Assembly (NCBI RefSeq): GCF_016446475.1
Contig: NZ_JAEHFP010000038.1
Location: 1-35,547, forward strand
Direction: 5' to 3'
Source: Paracoccus binzhouensis
Lineage (GTDB): Bacteria; Pseudomonadota; Alphaproteobacteria; Rhodobacterales; Rhodobacteraceae
Length of the DNA: 35,547 bases
Made by a program: the position numbers and the translations under genes. Below the pieces are notes generated by a model. It did no database searches. It was not told the origin of the DNA and saw only the letters and a list, made by a program, of their open reading frames with translations. Position 1 is the first letter of the stretch. Every line of letters begins with the position of its first letter. Shown here piece by piece: positions 1 through 7,149 of the stretch.

Positions 1-945
1 CCCCTGCCCGCCGGCGCCCCCGCCGGCCGGCAGCGGCGCCACGCCCAGCAGCGGCGCCAGGCAGCGCACCACCCCGGCCAGCACCCGGGCATCCGCGCCG
101 GATTCGGCATTGCGCCGCCAGACCACCGCCAGATCGCGCGAGGGCGCCGGCTCGGCAAAGGGCACGATGCGCAGCCGGCCGTCGCGATTCTCGTCCGCCA
201 GCGCCAGCTGCGGGATCAGCGTCATGCCCATGCCGCTGGCCACCATCCGCATCAGCGTCGCCATCGAGGCCGCCTCAAGGTTCAGCTTGCGGCGCGGGCT
301 GCGCAGCCCGCAGACCTCCAGCGCCTGGTCGCGCAGGCAATGGCCGTCGGCCAGCAGCAGCAGCCGCTCGGCCTCGATGCTCTCGGGACGGGCGGGGCCG
401 GCCAGATAGGTGGTGTCGTCCTCGGACAGCGCCACCAGGAAGGCGTCGCGCAGCACCGGCTCGGCCGCGATCCCGGCCTCGCCCACCGGCAGGGCCATGA
501 TCCCGGCATCGAAGCGATGGCTGACCACGCCCGCCACCAGCTCGTCGGTGACGACCTCGTGCAGTTCCAGGTCCAGTGCCGGATGGCTGGCGCGCAAGGC
601 CGGCACCAGATGTGGGATCAGATAGGGCGCCACCGTGGGGATGATCGCCAGCCGCAGCCGCCCCGACAAGGGATCGCGCCCGGCACGCGCCAGCGCGTCC
701 AGGCGCTTGGCGGTGTCGATCAGCTCTTGCGCCACCGGCAGCAGCCGCTCGCCCAGGGCGGTCAGCCGCACCGGCCCGGCCCCGGCGCCGCGTTCGAACA
801 GCGCACCGCCGAGCCGGCCTTCCAGCTGGGCGATCTGGCTGGACAGGCCGGGCTGCGAGACATGCACCACCTCGGCGGCACGGCCGAAATTGCCCTGTCG
901 GGCGACGGCGAGGAAATAGGTGATCTGGCGCAGAGTGAAGTTCAT
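1..945 (-). CDS. oxyR: OxyR, LysR-family peroxide sensor (3' end cut by window edge)
   Basis: Hydrogen-peroxide-responsive LysR-type transcription factor. The start ATG is at 945 and 315 codons are open to the window edge, so the stop lies outside. The N-terminus has the family helix-turn-helix (starts MNFTLRQITYF, then GRAAEVVHVSQPGLSSQI). The diagnostic part is GHCLRDQALEVC, with Cys203 and Cys212 spaced exactly like the redox pair Cys199/Cys208 of E. coli OxyR. The following substrate-domain segment (MVASGMGMTLIPQLAL) also fits OxyR. In the family, disulfide formation between the two cysteines activates catalase and peroxidase genes. It follows the CorC-like gene on the same strand by 47 nt, so it may be co-transcribed or have its own promoter. 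The tail after about residue 300 is rich in Gly, Ala and Pro and slightly longer than usual. The OxyR assignment is firm; which genes it controls cannot be seen here. Confidence 0.87.
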   Translation of the reverse strand, partial: MNFTLRQITYFLAVARQGNFGRAAEVVHVSQPGLSSQIAQLEGRLGGALFERGAGAGPVRLTALGERLLPVAQELIDTAKRLDALARAGRDPLSGRLRLAIIPTVAPYLIPHLVPALRASHPALDLELHEVVTDELVAGVVSHRFDAGIMALPVGEAGIAAEPVLRDAFLVALSEDDTTYLAGPARPESIEAERLLLLADGHCLRDQALEVCGLRSPRRKLNLEAASMATLMRMVASGMGMTLIPQLALADENRDGRLRIVPFAEPAPSRDLAVVWRRNAESGADARVLAGVVRCLAPLLGVAPLPAGGGAGGQG

Positions 946-958
946 AAGCCCCGATTAT
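944..958 (-). promoter_or_regulatory. Candidate OxyR/LysR half-site over the oxyR start
   Basis: On the minus strand ATAA, seven bases and TTAT form an inverted repeat. The spacing matches one 15-bp half (ATAG-N7-CTAT) of the E. coli OxyR site, with one mismatch in each arm. It overlaps the oxyR start codon, where binding would autorepress. No second half is visible at the expected distance, so this is a weak call. Confidence 0.25.
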
Positions 959-992
959 CATCGGGCACGAAAACCACAAGCGGAACCTTGGC

Positions 993-2264
993 CTAACGCC
1001 GGTCCACCAGCAGCTTGTCGATGCGGTGGCCGTCCATGTCCACCACCTCGATGCGCCAGCCTTGCCAGTCCACGCGGTCGCCCGCCTGCGGCAGCCGCCC
1101 CGCCAGGTCCAGCACCAGCCCGGCCACGGTGGAATAGTCGTGATCCTCGGGCAGCGGCACCGAGAGGCGGTCGGCGAATTCGTCCACCGGCATCCAGCCG
1201 GCGACCAGCAGGCTGCCGTCCTCGCGCATGACCACCTTGGGCTCGTCGTCGTCCAGCCCGGCAAATTCGCCGGTGATCGCCTCCAGCACGTCCATGGGCG
1301 TCACCACGCCCTCGAAATGGCCGTATTCGTCATAGACCAGCAGCATCTGCCCCGGCGCGGCGCGCAGCCGCGCGATGACCTCGGGCGCATCCATGGTCTC
1401 GGGGATGATCGGGGCAGGCTGCATGACTTGGCGCAGGTCGATGGCCTCGGCCCGGCTTTGCGACATCAGGTCCAGGCTGGCGACCACGCCGATCATGTTG
1501 TTCGGATCGCCGTCGCTGACCGGCAGGCGGGTGCGGCGGCTGTCCTGGAACTTGCGCGCCATGTCCTGCCAACTGTCCGAGACATCGACGGCCGGGATGT
1601 CGCGCCGCGGCGTCATCAGCCCGCGGGCGCTGCGGTCGGCGATGCGCATGACGCCGGCGATCATCTCGGTTTCGGCGCGGTGCATGACGCCGGCGGTCTC
1701 GGCCTCCGAGATGACCAGCTTGATCTCCTCGTCGCTGATGGTCTGCCGGTCCTCGCCCGATTGCCCCAGCGCCGCCAGCAGCAGCTTGCCCGAGCGGTCC
1801 AGCAGCCAGACCAGCGGCGCCGCCCCGCGCGAGATGGCCCGCATCAGCGGCGCCACCCGCACCGCCACCCGCTCGGGCGCCTTCAGCGCCAGCTGCTTCG
1901 GCACCAGCTCGCCCACGATCAGCGACAGGTAGGTGATGGCGACGACCACGCCGCCCATGCCCAGCGGCTGCGCCAGCGAGGCGGGCACGCCCCAGCCCGG
2001 CAGCGCCGCTGCCAGCCGCGCCCCCAGCGTCGCGCCGGAAAAGGCGCCCGACAGCACCCCGACCAGGGTGATGCCGATCTGGACCGAGCTGAGGAACCGG
2101 CCCGGATCCTCGGCCAGGGCCAGGGCGGTGATGGCGCCGCGGTCGCCGCGCTCGGCCAGCACCTTCAGCCGCGCCGGGCGGGCCGAGACGATGGCCAGCT
2201 CGGACATGGCCAGCAGGCCGTTCAGCAGCGTCAGCACAAGGACGATGGCAATCTCAAACCACAT
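993..2264 (-). CDS. CNNM/CorC (HlyC) family membrane protein with CBS pair
   Basis: Integral membrane protein of the hemolysin-C/CorC/CNNM superfamily, 423 aa. The N-terminal DUF21/CNNM domain (about residues 1-200) starts MWFEIAIVLVLTLLNGLLA and holds several hydrophobic helices. A cytoplasmic CBS pair follows (about 215-335, including LMTPRRDIPAVDV and LLVYDEYGHFEGVVTPMDVLE). The C-terminal CorC_HlyC domain (about 345-423) contains EDGSLLVAGWMPVDEF. Family members are linked to magnesium or other divalent-cation transport and efflux; annotation as hemolysin is historical. The ATG at 2264 has no clear Shine-Dalgarno sequence. The upstream 42-codon ORF ends at 2254, inside this gene, so translational coupling is plausible. 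A full-length, ordinary family member; the transported ion cannot be told from sequence. Confidence 0.88.
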   Translation of the reverse strand: MWFEIAIVLVLTLLNGLLAMSELAIVSARPARLKVLAERGDRGAITALALAEDPGRFLSSVQIGITLVGVLSGAFSGATLGARLAAALPGWGVPASLAQPLGMGGVVVAITYLSLIVGELVPKQLALKAPERVAVRVAPLMRAISRGAAPLVWLLDRSGKLLLAALGQSGEDRQTISDEEIKLVISEAETAGVMHRAETEMIAGVMRIADRSARGLMTPRRDIPAVDVSDSWQDMARKFQDSRRTRLPVSDGDPNNMIGVVASLDLMSQSRAEAIDLRQVMQPAPIIPETMDAPEVIARLRAAPGQMLLVYDEYGHFEGVVTPMDVLEAITGEFAGLDDDEPKVVMREDGSLLVAGWMPVDEFADRLSVPLPEDHDYSTVAGLVLDLAGRLPQAGDRVDWQGWRIEVVDMDGHRIDKLLVDRR

Positions 2265-2382
2265 GGGGAGAACTCGGGCGCTTTCGGAAATGGGCCGGGT
2301 CGAGAGCGCGGCCGCGGGCCGCCCATCTCTCGTAAGGATCGTCGATCATGCGCGTATCGGCATCTGACTCCGGCTGGGACAT
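2254..2382 (-). CDS. Putative 42-aa small protein or leader peptide upstream of the CorC-like gene
   Basis: A short ORF of 42 codons beginning MSQPESDADTRMIDDPYERW. It is rich in charged residues and has no hydrophobic helix. It ends at 2254, so its stop lies 8-10 nt inside the downstream CorC-like gene, whose own ribosome site is poor. This arrangement suggests translational coupling. A TATATT box lies only a few bases before the ATG, which would give an almost leaderless mRNA; an internal ATG at 2346 (MIDDPYERW) is a second possible start. I do not recognise a family. The amino-acid composition looks protein-like rather than a random high-GC frame, but no comparative evidence is available here, so the call is tentative. 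Confidence 0.42.
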   Translation of the reverse strand: MSQPESDADTRMIDDPYERWAARGRALDPAHFRKRPSSPHVV

Positions 2383-2387
2383 GACCC

Positions 2388-2415
2388 AATATAGACCGCC
2401 GGCGCGCCAGCACAA
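2388..2415 (-). promoter_or_regulatory. Candidate sigma-70 type promoter for the small ORF and CorC-like gene
   Basis: Reading the minus strand, TTGTGC (2415-2410) is followed after 16 bases by TATATT (2393-2388), one mismatch from TATAAT. The predicted transcript start falls close to 2381, next to the ATG at 2382. The -35 match is only 3 of 6. Confidence 0.4.
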
Positions 2416-2493
2416 TCGTCCCGGCCGGTTTTCTGCCGCCGCACCCGGCTCTGGGCGGTTTCCAGGCAAGTTGACGTTGCGGCATGCGTTTCC

Positions 2494-2519
2494 ATTGCCC
2501 GGCATGGGCTTATGGCAAT
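2494..2519. repeat. Nested inverted repeat in divergent intergenic region
   Basis: Outer arms ATTGCC (2494-2499) and GGCAAT (2514-2519) enclose or overlap an alternative inner pair GCCC/GGGC (2497-2500 and 2506-2509). It sits 60 nt before the patatin gene and could be an operator or a 5' leader hairpin. Apart from this and the promoter candidate, I see nothing in 2383-2579. Confidence 0.3.
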
Positions 2520-2579
2520 CCGCCTGTTTCGGGCCTAGCGTGAAGCTGATGTGACGATTGCGCGAACAAGGAAGAAACC

Positions 2580-3734
2580 ATGCCAGACACCGACGGGGAG
2601 CGGCCGGAAAAGATCGTGCTTGTCCTGCAGGGCGGTGGCGCGCTGGGGGCCTATCAGGCCGGCGCCTACGAGGCGCTCTGCCGCAGCGGGCAGCAACCGG
2701 AATGGCTGGCCGGCATCTCGATCGGCTCGATCAACGCGGCGCTGATCGCCGGCAATCCCCCCGAACGCCGGCTCGAGGCGCTGCGCCGCTTCTGGGAAGG
2801 CGTGACCGGCGCGCCCTGGCTTCTGGGCCATTGCTTCGAGGGCGGGCCGCTGGCCGACCCGATGCGCGCCTTCTGCAACGAAAGCCGGGCCACGCTCAGC
2901 ACCGTGCTGGGCGCGCCGGGCTTCTTTCGCCCGCGCATGCCGGACCTGTTCTCGTTCCTGCCCGGGCTGATGCGGCAGACCAGCTGGTATGACACCTCGC
3001 CCCTGCGCGCAACGCTGCTGGAACTGGTCGATTTCGACTATCTCAACGCCGCCGGCCCGCGGCTGAGCGTCTGCGCCGTGGACGTGCAGACCGGCAACTT
3101 CACCTGTTTCGACAGCCGCGAGACGCCGATCACCGTCGATCACATCATGGCCTCGGGGGCGCTGCCGCCCGGCTTTCCAGCGGTCGAGATCGACGGCCGG
3201 CATTACTGGGACGGCGGGCTGGTCTCGAACTCGCCGCTGCAGATCGTGCTGGACCGGCCGGGCCGGCGGCCGCTCTGCATCTACCAGGTCGATCTCTATC
3301 CCTCGCGCGACATCCTGCCCCGAACCATGGCCCAGGTCGAGCAGCGCGAGCGCGAGATCCGCTTTTCCAGCCGCACGCGGTTCAACACCGACGAATTCCG
3401 CACCCGCCACGCGCTGTCCCGCGCCGCGCGCCGGCTGCGCCAGCGGCTGCCCGAGGCATTCCGCGACGACCCCGACCTGCAGATGCTGATCGAGGCAGGG
3501 CCCTCGCAGCCGGTCAGCCTGATGCACCTGATCTATCGCCATGCCGATTACGAAAGCGCGTCCAAGGATTACGAATTCTCGCGCCTCTCGATGCTGGACC
3601 ATTGGCGCGACGGGCTGCACGACGCCGAACGCTCGCTGCGCCATCCGCGCTGGATCGGCCGGCAGGTGCCCGAGGACGGGCTGATGGTCTTCGACATGCA
3701 CGACCCGCACCGGGCCGGGGAAGCGGCGGACTGA
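2580..3734 (+). CDS. Patatin-like phospholipase family protein
   Basis: Predicted serine lipid acyl hydrolase of 384 aa with the Ser-Asp dyad of patatins. The oxyanion-hole motif GGGALG is at residues 18-23, the nucleophile elbow GISIGS puts Ser47 at the active site, and the catalytic Asp211 lies in YWDGGLVSNSPL. After about residue 230 comes a C-terminal extension typical of the bacterial group carrying a DUF3734-type tail (SRTRFNTDEFRTRHAL). No signal peptide is visible, so it is probably cytoplasmic. The start is supported by AAGGAAG seven to eight bases upstream. In alphaproteobacteria such proteins are discussed in membrane-lipid or storage-polymer turnover; the substrate is unknown. It stands alone, divergent from the CorC-like gene and convergent with the next gene, 31 nt away. 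Confidence 0.88.
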   Translation: MPDTDGERPEKIVLVLQGGGALGAYQAGAYEALCRSGQQPEWLAGISIGSINAALIAGNPPERRLEALRRFWEGVTGAPWLLGHCFEGGPLADPMRAFCNESRATLSTVLGAPGFFRPRMPDLFSFLPGLMRQTSWYDTSPLRATLLELVDFDYLNAAGPRLSVCAVDVQTGNFTCFDSRETPITVDHIMASGALPPGFPAVEIDGRHYWDGGLVSNSPLQIVLDRPGRRPLCIYQVDLYPSRDILPRTMAQVEQREREIRFSSRTRFNTDEFRTRHALSRAARRLRQRLPEAFRDDPDLQMLIEAGPSQPVSLMHLIYRHADYESASKDYEFSRLSMLDHWRDGLHDAERSLRHPRWIGRQVPEDGLMVFDMHDPHRAGEAAD

Positions 3735-3765
3735 TCCCGTCGCCCCGCCGGGCCGGCTTTGCCGC

Positions 3766-4869
3766 CTACTCGCCGAACAGCTGGCGCAGCCCCGAGGGCT
3801 GGCAGCGCCAGAATTGCGGCGGCGCGGTGACGCTGGCCCCCAGCTTCGCCGCCGCATGCCAGGGCCAGCGCGGATCGTAAAGCACCGTCCGGGCCAGGGC
3901 GATCATGTCGGCATCGCCGGTGGCGACGATGGCCTCGGCCTGCTCGGGCTCGGTGATGAGCCCCACGGCGATGACCGGAATCCCCACCGCCTGCTTGACC
4001 GCCCGCGCCAGCGGCACCTGATAGCCGGGGCCGACCGGGATCTGCTGGCGCGGGTCCAGCCCGCCGCTGCTGATATGGATGGCGGCGCAGCCCCGCGCCT
4101 CCAGCGCCTGCGAAAGGGCGATGCTGCCTTCGATGTCCCAGCCGCCCTCGACCCAGTCGGTGCCCGAGATGCGCACCGTGACCGGATAGCCCGCAGGCAC
4201 CGCGTCCCGCACCGCCTCGAAAACCTCCAGCGGAAAGCGCATGCGGTTTTCCAGGCTGCCGCCATAGCCGTCCTCGCGGCGGTTGGACAGCGGCGACAGG
4301 AACTGGTGCAGCAGATAGCCATGCGCGGCATGGATCTGGATCGCGTCGATCCCCAGCCGCACCGCGCGGCGCGCCGCCTCGGCAAAGGCGTCGCGCACCC
4401 GCGCCAGCCCGGCGCGGTCCAGCGCCAGTGGCGGATTCTCGCCCTCGGCGAAGGGCCGGTCCGAGGCCGAGACGGTCTGCCAGCCATGCGCCGCATCCGG
4501 GGCGATCTGCGCTCCGCCCTCCCAGGGTTTCGCGGTCGAGGCCTTGCGCCCGGCATGCGCCAGCTGGATAGCGACGGGCATGTCCGACCAGGCGCGCAGG
4601 CCCTTCAGCACCCGGTCCATGGCCGCCTCGGTCGCGTCGTCCCACAAGCCGACATCGGCATAGGAGATGCGGCCCTCGGGCAGGACGGCGGTGGCCTCGA
4701 TGGTCAGGATGGCGGCGCCGGAATGAGACAGCGCGCCCAGATGGATCAGGTGCCAGTCGGTCATCCGCCCGTCCTCGGCCGAATACATGCACATCGGCGC
4801 GATGACGATCCGGTTCGCAAGGGTCTGGCCGCCAATGGCGATCGGCTCGAAAAGTTTCGGTCTGGGCAT
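3766..4869 (-). CDS. NADH:flavin oxidoreductase, Old Yellow Enzyme family (YqjM/XenA-like)
   Basis: FMN-dependent ene-reductase of 367 aa, expected to reduce activated C=C bonds with NAD(P)H in the cytoplasm. The N-terminus LFEPIAIGGQTLANRIVIAP is typical of the family. Cys27 in MCMYSA matches the flavin-tuning Cys26 of Bacillus YqjM. HAGRKAS is at 105-111. The substrate-binding pair His180/His183 lies in HAAHGYLLHQFLSPLSNRRED, and a late GLITEPEQAE/GDADMIALAR segment matches the phosphate-binding end of the TIM barrel. These features place it in the thermophilic-like YqjM/XenA class rather than the classical OYE class. AAGGA lies nine bases before the ATG. The gene is transcribed away from the hut/ABC unit and is separated from it by a tandem-hairpin element. 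The physiological substrate is unknown; stress or quinone/enone detoxification is possible. Confidence 0.9.
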   Translation of the reverse strand: MPRPKLFEPIAIGGQTLANRIVIAPMCMYSAEDGRMTDWHLIHLGALSHSGAAILTIEATAVLPEGRISYADVGLWDDATEAAMDRVLKGLRAWSDMPVAIQLAHAGRKASTAKPWEGGAQIAPDAAHGWQTVSASDRPFAEGENPPLALDRAGLARVRDAFAEAARRAVRLGIDAIQIHAAHGYLLHQFLSPLSNRREDGYGGSLENRMRFPLEVFEAVRDAVPAGYPVTVRISGTDWVEGGWDIEGSIALSQALEARGCAAIHISSGGLDPRQQIPVGPGYQVPLARAVKQAVGIPVIAVGLITEPEQAEAIVATGDADMIALARTVLYDPRWPWHAAAKLGASVTAPPQFWRCQPSGLRQLFGE

Positions 4870-4956
4870 GAAAGGGGATCCTTGCAGTTGCCCGTTCCAG
4901 ATAAGCCGCCACCGCCTCGCCGCAAGCCCCTGCCCGTGCTTCTTCGTTCCCCAAAT

Positions 4957-4997
4957 ACTCCGGGGGAGTCGCGGAACGCGACGGGGGCAGCGCCCCC
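4957..4997 (-). terminator. Tandem triple-hairpin element ending the hut/ABC operon
   Basis: Three small hairpins stand in a row: ACTCC/GGAGT (4957-4969, loop GGG), GTCGCG/CGCGAC (4968-4982, loop GAA) and GGGGGC/GCCCCC (4983-4997, loop AGC). Read on the minus strand they follow the ABC ATPase stop by 10 nt and continue into CGGAGTATTTGGGGAAC. I recognise this as a recurrent intergenic element of Rhodobacterales genomes, usually placed after genes. A terminator or 3'-end stabilising role is inferred; there is no canonical U-tract. Confidence 0.6.
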
Positions 4998-5007
4998 GCC
5001 CCCGCGG

Positions 5008-5778
5008 TCAGAAGCTGTTGCGCTCGTGATAGGTGCGCAGGAAGTTCTGGATGCGCTGGTCCTTCGGCGCGTGGAAAATGGCCTGCGGGCTGTCCACCGC
5101 CACCAGCTCGCCCTTTTCCATGAAGGCGACCTGGTCGGCGACATGGGCGGCGAAGCCCATCTCATGCGTGACCACGACCATGGTCATCCCCTCGTTCGCC
5201 AGCGCCTTCATCACGTTCAGCACCTCGCCCACCAGCTCGGGGTCAAGCGCCGAGGTCGGCTCGTCGAACAGCATCAGCCGCGGCTCCATGGCGATGGCGC
5301 GGGCGATGGCGACGCGCTGCTGCTGGCCGCCCGACAGGCGCGAGGGATGGTTGCCCATCTTGTCGGCCAGCCCAACCTTGGCCAGCGCCTCGGCGGCGCG
5401 TTTCTCGGCCTCGGCTTTCGGCAGGCCGCGCACCCGGACCAGCCCCTCGGCCACGTTCTCCTTGGCGGTCATGTGCGGCCACAGGTTGAACTGCTGGAAC
5501 ACCATGCCGATGGAGCGGCGCATCTCGCGCAGCTTGCGCCCCGCCATCTTGCGGCCCGGCGCCTCGTAGCCGATCAGCTGGCCGTCGATGCGGATCTCGC
5601 CCGAGTCGTATTCCTCGAGGAAGTTGATGCAGCGCAGCAGCGTGGACTTGCCCGAGCCCGAGGGCCCGATCAGGCAGGTCACCTTGCCCGGCGGGATGGA
5701 CAGGTCCACGTCCTTCAGCGCGTGGAAGGGGCCATAATACTTGTTGACCTTGCGGATCTCGACGGCGGATGCCTGCAT
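5008..5778 (-). CDS. Polar amino-acid type ABC transporter ATP-binding protein
   Basis: ATPase subunit (256 aa) of a PAAT-family importer, GlnQ/HisP-like, which drives uptake from the periplasm. Walker [10 protein letters not shown] is at 38-46, the Q-loop at VFQQFNLWP, the signature [14 protein letters not shown] from 148, Walker [15 protein letters not shown] from 168, and the H-loop in [10 protein letters not shown]. The length is normal for the family. It begins 4 nt after the second permease gene and is the last gene of the minus-strand unit, ending just before the tandem-hairpin element. AAAGGA lies about nine bases before the ATG. Its position downstream of hutU and the three partner genes suggests a role in importing histidine or a related imidazole compound, but ATPase sequence alone does not define the substrate. 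Confidence 0.92.
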   Translation of the reverse strand: MQASAVEIRKVNKYYGPFHALKDVDLSIPPGKVTCLIGPSGSGKSTLLRCINFLEEYDSGEIRIDGQLIGYEAPGRKMAGRKLREMRRSIGMVFQQFNLWPHMTAKENVAEGLVRVRGLPKAEAEKRAAEALAKVGLADKMGNHPSRLSGGQQQRVAIARAIAMEPRLMLFDEPTSALDPELVGEVLNVMKALANEGMTMVVVTHEMGFAAHVADQVAFMEKGELVAVDSPQAIFHAPKDQRIQNFLRTYHERNSF

Positions 5779-5782
5779 CGGC

Positions 5783-6445
5783 TCAGGTCCTTTCGATCAG
5801 GTGTTTGGTGATGCGCGTCTCGAGCCGGCGGCCGACGCGCGAGATGGTCTCGACCAGCGCCCAGAAGAACAGCGCCAGCACCAGGTTCGCCTCGAGATAG
5901 CGGAAGGTCTCGGTGGACATGCGGCTGACCTGATACATCAGCTCGGGCACGGTGATGATCGACAGGATCACCGTCTCCTTGGTCAGGATGATCGAGAAAT
6001 TGACCAACGCCGGCAGCGACGAGACCAGCCCCAGGGGCAGCAGGATGCGGCGCACGATGGCCGGCTCGGCCATGCCGATGGCGCGGGCGGCCTCGATCTG
6101 GCCATGCGGCACGGCGCGGAAGCCCGAGCGGAAGATCTCGGCGAAATAGGGGCTGCCATAGATGGTCAGGCCCAGCAGGCCCGCCGGCAGCGCGTCCAGC
6201 CGCAGCCCGACCAGCGGGCCGCCGTAATACAGCACGAACAGCTGCACCAGGAAGGGCGTGCCGCGGATCACCTCGATATAGGCCTGGATGATCCAGCCCA
6301 GCCAGCGCGGCCCGTAGCGTTGCATGAGCGCGATCAGCAGCCCCAGCGCCATGCCGAAGATGGTGCCGAGGACCCAGCACAGCACGGTGACGCCAAAGCC
6401 CCTCAGCAGGGCGGGGCCGTATTGTTCAAGGATGCTCCATTCCAT
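5783..6445 (-). CDS. Polar amino-acid type ABC transporter permease (second subunit)
   Basis: Inner-membrane permease of 220 aa of the HisM/GlnP type (BPD_transp_1 fold). The N-terminus [21 protein letters not shown] leads into the first helix. The family segment [18 protein letters not shown] is near residue 70, and the cytoplasmic coupling EAA loop is visible as [23 protein letters not shown]. The ATG overlaps the TGA of the preceding permease by one base (TGATG), showing translational coupling. The ATPase gene starts 4 nt downstream. It should form a heterodimer with the neighbouring 215-aa permease and work with the binding protein and ATPase of this cluster. Confidence 0.92.
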   Translation of the reverse strand: MEWSILEQYGPALLRGFGVTVLCWVLGTIFGMALGLLIALMQRYGPRWLGWIIQAYIEVIRGTPFLVQLFVLYYGGPLVGLRLDALPAGLLGLTIYGSPYFAEIFRSGFRAVPHGQIEAARAIGMAEPAIVRRILLPLGLVSSLPALVNFSIILTKETVILSIITVPELMYQVSRMSTETFRYLEANLVLALFFWALVETISRVGRRLETRITKHLIERT

Positions 6446-7092
6446 CAGACGGCCGTCCTGTGTTCAAGGTAACGTCCCAGCGCCGCAAGGCAGAGGTTGA
6501 TCGCCAGGTAGATGCAGGCGGCGGCGATATAGACCTCGAGCGGGCGGAAGGTGGTCGCGGCCTGGGCCTGGCTGGCGCGGGTCAGCTCGAGGATGCCGAC
6601 GACCGAGACCAGCGAGCTGGCCTTGACCAGCAGGATCAGCTCGTTGACCAGGGCCGGCAGCGACATGGTGAAGGCCTGCGGCAGGATCACCCGCGTCCAG
6701 ACGTCGCGCGGGGTCATGCCGATGGCGACGGCGGCCTCGGCCTGGCCCTTGGGCAGTGCGGCGATGGCGCCGCGCCAGATCTCCGAGATATAGGCGCTGG
6801 CGCAGATGCCGACGGTGACGACCGCCGCGAAGATAGCCGGCACGTCGACGCCGATCACCGGCAGCGTGTAGTAGAAGACCAGCAGCTGCACCAGCAGCGG
6901 CACGCCGCGCAGGAAGCTGACCCAGATGGCGGCGAAGCGGCGAAGCGCCGCATAGGGCGACAGCCGCGCAGCGCAGACCAGCGTGCCGATCACCAGCCCC
7001 AGCGCGATACCCAGCACCGAGATCAGCAGCGTATAGCGCGCCGCCCAGAACAGCGGCTCGAAACTTTCAAGAAAGACCGGGATGGAGAACAT
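6445..7092 (-). CDS. Polar amino-acid type ABC transporter permease (first subunit)
   Basis: Inner-membrane permease of 215 aa, HisQ/GlnP-like. Hydrophobic segments lie near residues 14-40, 55-75 and 85-105 and again near the C-terminus. The motif SFLRGVPLLVQLLVFYYTLP is typical of the family, and the EAA-type coupling loop reads GQAEAAVAIGMTPRDVWTRVILPQ. GAGG lies five bases before the ATG. It follows the binding-protein gene by 57 nt, a gap that contains a 9-bp GC hairpin, and overlaps the second permease by one base. Together with its partner it forms the translocation pore of the importer encoded behind the hut genes. Confidence 0.92.
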   Translation of the reverse strand: MFSIPVFLESFEPLFWAARYTLLISVLGIALGLVIGTLVCAARLSPYAALRRFAAIWVSFLRGVPLLVQLLVFYYTLPVIGVDVPAIFAAVVTVGICASAYISEIWRGAIAALPKGQAEAAVAIGMTPRDVWTRVILPQAFTMSLPALVNELILLVKASSLVSVVGILELTRASQAQAATTFRPLEVYIAAACIYLAINLCLAALGRYLEHRTAV

Positions 7093-7119
7093 GCGCGCCT
7101 CGCCTTGGCCCCAGGGGAA

Positions 7120-7141
7120 CGGGCGGGGACGGCCCCGCCCG
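7120..7141 (-). terminator. GC hairpin between binding protein and permease genes
   Basis: A perfect 9-bp stem (7120-7128 with 7133-7141, arms CGGGCGGGG/CCCCGCCCG) with loop ACGG lies between the binding-protein stop and the first permease. There is no U-tract. In binding-protein transporters such intercistronic stems often protect the upstream message and lower permease expression; that role is inferred here. Confidence 0.6.
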
Positions 7142-7149
7142 CCAGCGAT

